In this document: positions 10,601 through 19,600 of the stretch, one piece after another
Layout: each line of letters opens with the position of its first letter
Position numbering within the stretch: position 1 is the stretch's first letter
Origin: Branchiostoma floridae
Taxonomy: Eukaryota; Chordata; Leptocardii; Amphioxiformes; Branchiostomatidae
Length of the DNA: 64,000 bases
Reading direction: 5' to 3'
Assembly (NCBI RefSeq): GCF_000003815.2
Contig: NC_049981.1
Coordinates: 9,391,673-9,455,672, forward strand
Notes under the pieces: model-generated
Database searches by the model: none
Told to the model about the DNA's origin: nothing
The model's input: only the letters and a program-made list of their open reading frames with translations
Position numbers and translations under genes: made by a program

Positions 10601-13600
10601 CGGTATAACTACCCTTTGGCATAACACACTAGCTTCTGTATCTGTCTTTGTATAGCCGGTATAACTATCCTTTAGCATAACACACCAGCTTCTGTATCTG
10701 TATAACCAGTACAACTGCCCTTTAGCAAAATATACCTTCTTTCCATGCATGTTATATTACACTGAACCCAATGCTTTCTTGCTTCTTCTTCAGCCTTGCT
10801 TTACAAACTTTAAGATTAATTCTGTAACACACCTTTGTCTTCAGCCATAGCCAGTGTTTCTGACTGTCTCTGTTGTCTGGGTTTGTATGGGGCTGCACCC
10901 TGGGCCAACGCGTCTGACACAAACTCATCCAGAAAGGACAAAGAGGGGTCGATCTGTTAGAAAAGAAGACAAGAACATAACAGTACTGTTATGATTCATC
11001 TTGTCTGTTTCTGCCTCTATAGATGAATTCTTTTGATGCAAAGTCTACCTTTTATCGCTGATTTGTAAAACAATTTGGCAAAGAGCAACAATTTGGGAGT
11101 CATCTTGACTCTGTTTCTGCTTTCTAGACCAATGCTTTTGACGCAAAGTCTCCTTTTGGGTAAAAAATGTATAAAACAAAAAGAGAAACAATTCCGGACC
11201 ATAATTTGTCTGTTTCTGATCTCTACATGTATACCCAATACTTTAGAGCAAAATAAATACTGTAAATGCACTTAAGTTTGCAGGGACTTAATTTCACGGT
11301 TCCTGGTGGGTTTAAGTATGCGTAGCACCATACACTGTAGTCTCTTACTGCCATGGAAAAATGTTCGCGATGGATTTAAGTTTACAGTGAATTGGCAATG
11401 TAAAAACCACATACATGAAACCACCATGAAAATTAAAGTAAAGAAAGTTTGTTCTTAAGCCAGTCTAGGATAGATTATTCATAATCTAGTCATTGTCTGT
11501 TGTTGCAATTTCTGGAACATTTCCAATTTGATTGCAGAACTACACCAAAGGCTCAGCCCCTGAGGTGTTGCCAAAACTGAAATTGTTGTTGTGACCTGGA
11601 GATCTTCGCAGCTGGCATCCACTGGCAGCACAGTCTGCATGAGCGGCACGTCCGTCTGAAGTTCCAACAGTTCCGCCGCTCGCTGTCGCAGGTCAACGTC
11701 CAGACAGCTCACATAACGCTCGCAAACGGACACAACCTGGCAGAGGCAGTTTATTGTTAGTCCTTGTTTGTTTTTCTGTTTTGCATACCTGGTTTGTACT
11801 GAACAGTACAAGTTGTAGTACAAGTCCTATAATCGCTAACCCAATTCATAGCAAAGCACAGTTAAAACTGTCATTAGAAGACCACTCAGAAGACTGATAA
11901 AATCTACCGGTAGTATGTTTCTGGTTGCATGTGTTTGCGCCTATAACTCAAGATCCTTTTAATAAATTTGTGTGTATTTTGATATGTTCATGTGGGGAGT
12001 CATTGAAGCCATGATAACACATGGCAGTTTGGACTGTACAGCTGCATTACAGGAAGACACCCCCTCCTTGAAAGTAGTGTGGTATAATCTATGCACAGCT
12101 GTATCAAACGAATGACCCCATTTGGGATGGACATAGCTGGATAGAAGGGGAGAATCACTAACATCTGTGATGGGTAAGACTAGGGCATAAAGAAATTCAC
12201 AAAAACTCCAAATATTTTACAAAGGTATGAGATATTGGATTTCTTGCTCTACCTGCATGCCATTCCGATCCAACAACCAAAGGTTTCTTTCTATACTTTC
12301 AGGAACATCCCAGAAATTGAAAAATCTGGGATACCATAAGAATTATGCCTAAATGGAAGATTTTGTAGGGATAAGTTTGACATGTATCTAAGAAATGGAG
12401 GACTTTGAGATACATCTGAATACCACTAAACATCCTAACAGATTTGGCTCTATAACTTTATGAACAACACAAACAAGACCAAACAAACAAACGCACCTCT
12501 TCCGGCACCCTGCCCATCTGAGCGCAGAGCTTACAGATGGCAGTGAAGACTGACCCCATGGTCTCAACGGAGCGGTGATCTTGCTCTAACAGTGACAGCA
12601 GTCTCCACAGGACTGCCTGGGGTTCCACATCCGTCAGGAGGTAAGAATACTCACCCAACGTCTGGAAGGAGAAGGATAAAATAAGGATTATTTCTCAGGG
12701 TTGGACGAGTCCACTAGTCCGATTGTCCTTGGCAAGTGAAAGTGCCCATCGGGCAAGCGCATGTCCTACCCCACTTGCCCAATTGGGAAAGTAAGATTTT
12801 TCCATGAGTGAGAGTTTGATACTTACTTGACACTTTTCACAGTCATGGCATCAAGCATTGGTCAACTCAGAAAAATAGAGACAATAATAAAAGAATTCCA
12901 TTGCTGAATGCATACTTATTAGAAAATGTCATTCAAATTCAGGCAAGTGAAAAGTTGGTTCGGGCAAGCAATTTTTTTAATGTACTTGCCCAATAGGACA
13001 AGTGGATTTTAGAAAACTTGTCCAACCCTGTTTCCACGTAACAAATATCATCACAACCAATTGAGACGCTCTTAACTAATTATAACGTTGACCAAAAATC
13101 TGATTACCCATCCTGATACATTTTAGTTTTATGATTGTTAAAATTTATTTGTTGAATCACTTATACATGCACCTAAATCTAAAAAAGACAAGAAAAATCC
13201 CAACCTACTGACTCTAAATTTTTCAGGACTGTAATCGTAAACACAATATGTTTTCCCTAGGCCTTACTTACCCAGCAAGACACTTGTACTAAGATGTCTG
13301 GAAGGTGCGGTCTTTCCACAAGGCCTAGGTATGACTGCACTGCATGTAGCCTCAGTTCTGCATCCTCAGATTCGTTGTCTGTGCCCTCGGCCAAAAGTAG
13401 CAGCAGATTCTGGGCCACGTCATTCGGTACGAGATCAGAGCCCAGCTCAAACACTTGGTTCATGGTTGTGATGAACCATTCATTACTGGGGGCAAACGTG
13501 GCATTGTTAAGGGTGAAACCAAACTTAACAGTCCTTTTACTTTATATTAAGATTGTAACAAAAATGCCCCTGCAGTTCCAGAGAAAGCTGCTAGTTACTG

Positions 13601-16600
13601 CATAGTATATGTAAATATCCTGAGACACAGACACAGACACACACACACACACACACACACATAGTCCATAATACCTCAGAGTCTACTTTTCATGGAGGAA
13701 AAAAAGAAAATGCAACATATAAAAAATGGCTTACAACATTCAATTTCAGATTTTTAAAACAAACAAAAAAAGAAAACCTTACAATGCGAAATGCACCAGA
13801 AGTCAGAAAATTTTTGACACCGCCACACTTGCTGCACTCGAAGTGCATTGAATTATAATGGAAGCCTATGTGATAACAGCAGAACCCCATGTGATAACCC
13901 AAATGATAACTAGAACGCCCATATGGAACGTTAATACGGATCAGGTTTATTTGACATACAGAAGGATATCTCTCTGCCAGTTGTGTTATCTTGGTGACCA
14001 GGTCTGACTGCAGGTAGGTGTCGGCCGTGGTGCTGAGATGGGAGATGAGCCGGTCGCAGATCACTGTCACATTGGTGGGTCCTGTCATCCTGTACAGGAG
14101 ATCTAACGTCTAGTGTGGGGAGGGGGGCACAACAAGAAACACAGTTAGCAGGAATGTTCACTCTGTGTTCTTGGTGAATGACATAATGAAACAACTAAAC
14201 TTTGGGAGATGAGCCGGTCACAGATCACTGTCACGTTGGTGGGACCTGTCATCCTGTACAGCAGCTCTAAGGTCTGGTGTGGGGAGGGGGGCAAAACAAG
14301 AAACACTGTTAGCAGGAATGTTCACTCTGTGTTCTTAGTGAATGACATGATGAAACAAATAAACTTTACCTAACCAAACACTAAGTCACATGTCTCCAAT
14401 GTTACACCCTGGAAGCTGCAGTAGATGGGTCAATTCCGTGAACAAGGCCAACAAAATCAGCCAAAAACTTGAGCAAAAGAAGTAATTCCCAATTATTCTT
14501 AGTTTGAACCTTTGTTTATTCATGAAGGCTCAAATCCACCCAAAGGCCACTTTCATTGAGATCATGAGGGAAGAGTCAAGGATTTGGTAAAACTTAAAAT
14601 ACCCTTGAAGTTCTACCAAGCTGATCCACAGCTGAAATTGAATTCAAACTAACTGTGTACCTTTCTCTGCAGGGTTTCATCCGGGTCATCCAGACACTCG
14701 ATCACCACCAACTGATGTTCCCCTGCGACGCCCGGTAACACAGGCAGCATGGAGGTCAGGGCTGTGATACCTGTATGGTGGTATGTAATACCAGTTATAC
14801 ATACATGTACTTTATATTCCAGGTAACAGTAGTAGTAGTAGTAGTTAGTACTATCCAGTATTTCATTATACTGCTGCATGGGTCCCTGACACAGGTGAGC
14901 AGCAGTTGGCTAGTCTTCCAGGTGGCCAAGATATTCCTTAGAAGGCCTCATTGTCTTTTAAACATGTCAGTCTTGAAGTATACTGATGAATTATTAGCAC
15001 TACTTCCAAGATAAATTAAAAAAAAAAAAAAAAGTAAAATTGAAGCTCTCAACAGCCATGGAAGTTCTAAACATTCCTGAACTTTTTCTAAAGCATGAAT
15101 TGGATTGTCTTAAATTGTTCCGAGTCAAATTTTGGTAGTCACTGGCCATCGGGACGCTTTTAATTTTGAGCCCTGAGTTTGTGTGGTTCAAACAATCTGC
15201 CCTGACCAGGAAGTAAAAGGGCCAGACAAACAAAAACTGGATCTCATCTATGGGTACTACATAATGTAATGCATTCTATGAAGATGAGTCGTCACGGCTA
15301 GATATATGACAACGTCTATATGATAATGGCGTTAATGACCAGCTGTTCTTTGGTGTATATCACTATATGATGCCATAATGCAAGGTCGGTTCTTAATATT
15401 ATATAAACCCTATATTGCATGGGACAATACTGACCCAGGTATCGCAGGTTGTTACTGTGCGAGCGGAGGAATCTCCCGATCCTCTCCGCAGCCTTCTCCA
15501 ACAGGGCGGGGTTAGGGTGGATGGCGGTGACCGTACGCACGCACTCGTACAGAACGGCGTATCCAATGTTGTGGTTGATCTCGGATTTGTCCAGAGTCTC
15601 GTCCAGAACAGCATACATCTGTTCACTGTTTCTGTCAGGACATATATTTCAAAAAGAATTGAATACATTGCAGGGCTCAAAATTCATTGTTTGGGAAATA
15701 GGGGCACTGGTGCACTTAACTTTTAACATTTATAAGTATCTTCATGATTTTTTTTTCTTTTCTTTACTACAAACTTTAAGACAAATAACTATTGACTGTG
15801 TAAGTTACTAGAATCATCTTGGGTAGAAATTGTTTTGGGAAAACACAATATTTAAAATAAAGTTTTTGAGGGGAAATTGCTTTTAGTGATATTTTTAACC
15901 CCAAAGAACAGATTCACAGAAAAACTCAAATGAAATTGTCAGTCAGTAGCAATGCCCCTCTTTCCATCAGAAGCACTGAATTCTCTGTAAAATGAGAATT
16001 GCCCTAAGTGCCTAGCAACAAGCTCCTGAAAGAGTTAACTTGGCCACAAGCCTAACAAAACAACTCCAAACCAAGACAAAAAACAAATTACACCTTATCA
16101 AAAAACAATTCTACCTAATAGAAAATTAAATCCCCATAAACTTAAACTAATTGGTTAAAGGCATTTACATGTACAGTAATAATTACATATCTTACTTTTT
16201 ATGTCCAGCTCCCAGCATTCCCAAGATCCTTAGCAGCTGCACCTGGATCCATGGCGCGGGAACACTGTGATAAGTGAAGTCATTGGTCAGCTTCCCACCA
16301 ATCACCTGCTTCATGATGCAGGCAAAGGTGTTGGTCAGGTCCCTGTGCTTCTCTACGTCCTCCTGGAATAGGACAAAGATATAACTTTTACTGGGAGTAC
16401 CTAATCTACTACTGTTTGTTCAGACCCTTGTGGTGCCTAGTGGCACTTAGTGCAGCAAGTTTTCTTGTTGTTTCTGTAGCAGGATACATTTTTACAGGGA
16501 AGGGTTGCTAGCACTGACTCCTCTTTTATGTGCTTGAGTCAACTATTTGAACACAGAATCCCCATTTTACATGTACATGTACCCCCTTATGAAAGATAGG

Positions 16601-19600
16601 TGCAGCCCCAACCAAGATGCCCAACCCAGGTTTGAATGACGGTCTCCCAACTACACATAAGTGGAAGCAGAGGCTCAACTGAAGAGAATCTCTCACTGAT
16701 GATTGATGGCAAATTGGACCAGTGGTCAGGGTTGTTGACTCAGAATCTAAAAGTTCTGGGTTCAAAACCCTAACAGACCCTTTAAAACTATTTCCGCATT
16801 TTACTCAGGTGAAATTGAATACCTAAGCTTCCGTTAGGAACATGAAGCCAGTGGTCGCCAGTTTAAGGAGAACCACACCTCAAGCACGTTAAAGAACCCA
16901 TCACACTTATCCAAAAGAGTAGGGGTCCTTCCCGGTTTGAGTTCCCGGTTCAAACCTTACTTTTCCATCATAGACAGCTTGTACAAAACTGGACCGTTGT
17001 ATTATGCCTTGAGGCAATTTATGGTTTTGAATGAATTATATACATCATAAGTATGCCATACATACATTGTAAGACTATACTTCTAGGCCTCCCCGTACCT
17101 TTATAAGATCGTAGAATATGTTGAGCGACGCCCCCATGACCCCAGGGTCACGGTCACACAGGACCTTGCGGAACTTCTCGTGGATGTGTTGGACCATGTT
17201 TGGGGCCTTCAGATAGAACCTGTGTAGGGCCATGATGGCTTTCTTCCTAACCACCTCCCTGTACAAAACACATCACATCATTAACTTTGAGTGTTACAAC
17301 GAAAGGAGAGCAAATGATAAACCTGCACACAGTACAGTAATGCCCCCTAGCTCTTTCTTTGTGTGTTGCATCTTGTCCTCTACCATTGGCAGTAATGCTT
17401 TATCTATTGATAAATGTTACAATGCATATCATATGATACACTCTTTTGCAAAATATGTGCTGTAGTGATAGAAATGATTTAAAAAAGTCTGACAGGATAT
17501 GTGGTTTTCTCAGTTAGGAGACAGTCTCTGGTTTCGGACTGTCATGACAAGGAGATATACTAGTAGTTTATCCCCCCCCCCTCCCAGGTACAATGGAACA
17601 GTCTGTTTCTGGTGCTCTGCCTCTGATAGCCAGTGTGCGACGTGCTTACCCCTCAGATGCAATGCTGGAATCATACACATCACACAGAGTGCAGTATCGC
17701 CCCCTAGCTCTTACTTGGGGTGCTGCAGCTTGTCCTCCACCATAGGCAGCAGTGCTGGGATCATCTCAGTACTGATGAGAGCACACACTGCCGTCAGCCC
17801 CATACACACATGCAGGATATTGGTGCTCTTCAGATCCTGAAACACGCAATAAAACATATTTCAGAGAACATTCAAAGACTTGTTCGTAGGTTAAGGAGAA
17901 AAGTATTTCCGGATACACAACCGACTTTAAATCCTGCCGACCCAGGCCTTTTATGTAGCATTGACTATTTTGCAGTGTCTTTTTACAATTTACTACATTA
18001 CTTTGCTTCTTTAGCAAACGCCTAGTGCAGAGTGCCTCTATAGCTAACGCCCAGTCTACCACAAAAAATTATGGTCTTCTGACTATGAATGTAAAAAAGA
18101 TACAAAGGAATAGAATCCCTACTTTTTGACAACATCTTTTTTCAGGAACGATGTTAGAAATACATAATTTTTCCAATCACAATACATTTTCTCTCTTCTT
18201 ATTGGTGTCAATCATTGGTGCATTGGGTTGTACCACACTACTCTCAAGTAGGGGGTGTCGGCCTATAATTCTGCCATACCTGAAAATGCTGCTAGTGTGC
18301 CCCAAGTCGCCATGTTTCACCGGGACTTCAATAAATCCATATACCAAAATCCATCAAAAGAATCTTGAGTTATATGTGCGAACACACAAACACAACTAAA
18401 AACAGTACCCACGACAGAAGTATACCTCTTTCACGGAGGTAAAAAGATAACTGACCTTCTGGATGGTGTTGATGAGCAGCATGATCAACTCATGGTCTTC
18501 ATGCAGGAACAAGGACACTGCAAGGTACCCTGGGAAATAAAGGTCAAAGGTGACAAGTCAGCAGAAACAACAACACACCTGTATGAATGATAAACTTAAA
18601 AACAATAGCAACAAAACATTTTTAAAACTATTTCATTATTAAAGTGCTAACTAAGATTGACACTAGCTTATGACAATACACCTTTCTTATGTGGCAGCCA
18701 TGAAAGACGAGGTCAATGAGACAAACAGACAAAACTTATTTCTAAAACCAGCTCTAGATCAAATGATAAATATTATAACTAGTGTTATGCACTGAAAGAT
18801 GTAGTAATTTAGAGTGACCCCATAGTGCAAAATAAAAAGTTAATAATGTAAATATTTTACGGACATGCAGCCATTCTCTTATTGGTTGATTTTCTAATTT
18901 CCATGCTTTTATTGGTTAAACTGCTAATTATAATGGGCAATCTTTTGTTTGCCTCATTGAACTCATTTTAAATCATGGCCACTGCATGAGACAGGTGTAT
19001 ACAGAAAGATGAAGATTGACCCTACTCTCTCATTGGTTAAAGCCTGAAGTACTAATTATGATTGACAGTTGTATGGTAATACAGACCTACTCTCTTCTCC
19101 ACCAGCCCTCCCTGCTGTGCCAGCTTGAGTGCATGGATGTAGCCGAAGGTGATGTCATGCCCCAGCATGTTACAGTACACCAGCCGTACCAACAACTCCT
19201 TCATATGTTTCTGTAGGGGACAGTACAGAAGATGTCATGACCCAGCATGTTACAGTACACCAGCCGTACCAACAACTCCTTCATATGTTTCTGTAGGGGA
19301 CAGTACAGAAGATGTCATGCCCCAGCATGTTACAGTACACCAGCCGTACCAACAACTCCTTCATATGTTTCTGTAGGGGACAGTACAGAAGATGTCATGA
19401 CCCAGCATGTTACAGTACACCAGCCGTACCAACAACTCCTTCATATGTTTCTGTAGGGGACAGTACAGAAGATGTCAGGAAAGGGGCGTGACAATGTTTC
19501 TTGAGGGACAGACCATGAATGGTCAAGAATACAACACTTTCTATTGTACTATAAGTATAAGCTAAGGGACAGATCAAGAATGGTCATGAAAAGGGTGATG

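Noticed and set aside
13690-14088. AP4E1 exon 10 extended to the GTATGT donor or beyond
   Set aside because: Phase 0 at that donor does not match exon 11; the U12 donor ten bases earlier does.
19016-19456. Plus-strand ORFs with repeated STPAVPTTPSYVSVG
   Set aside because: Shadows of the 80-bp repeat over AP4E1 exon 3.
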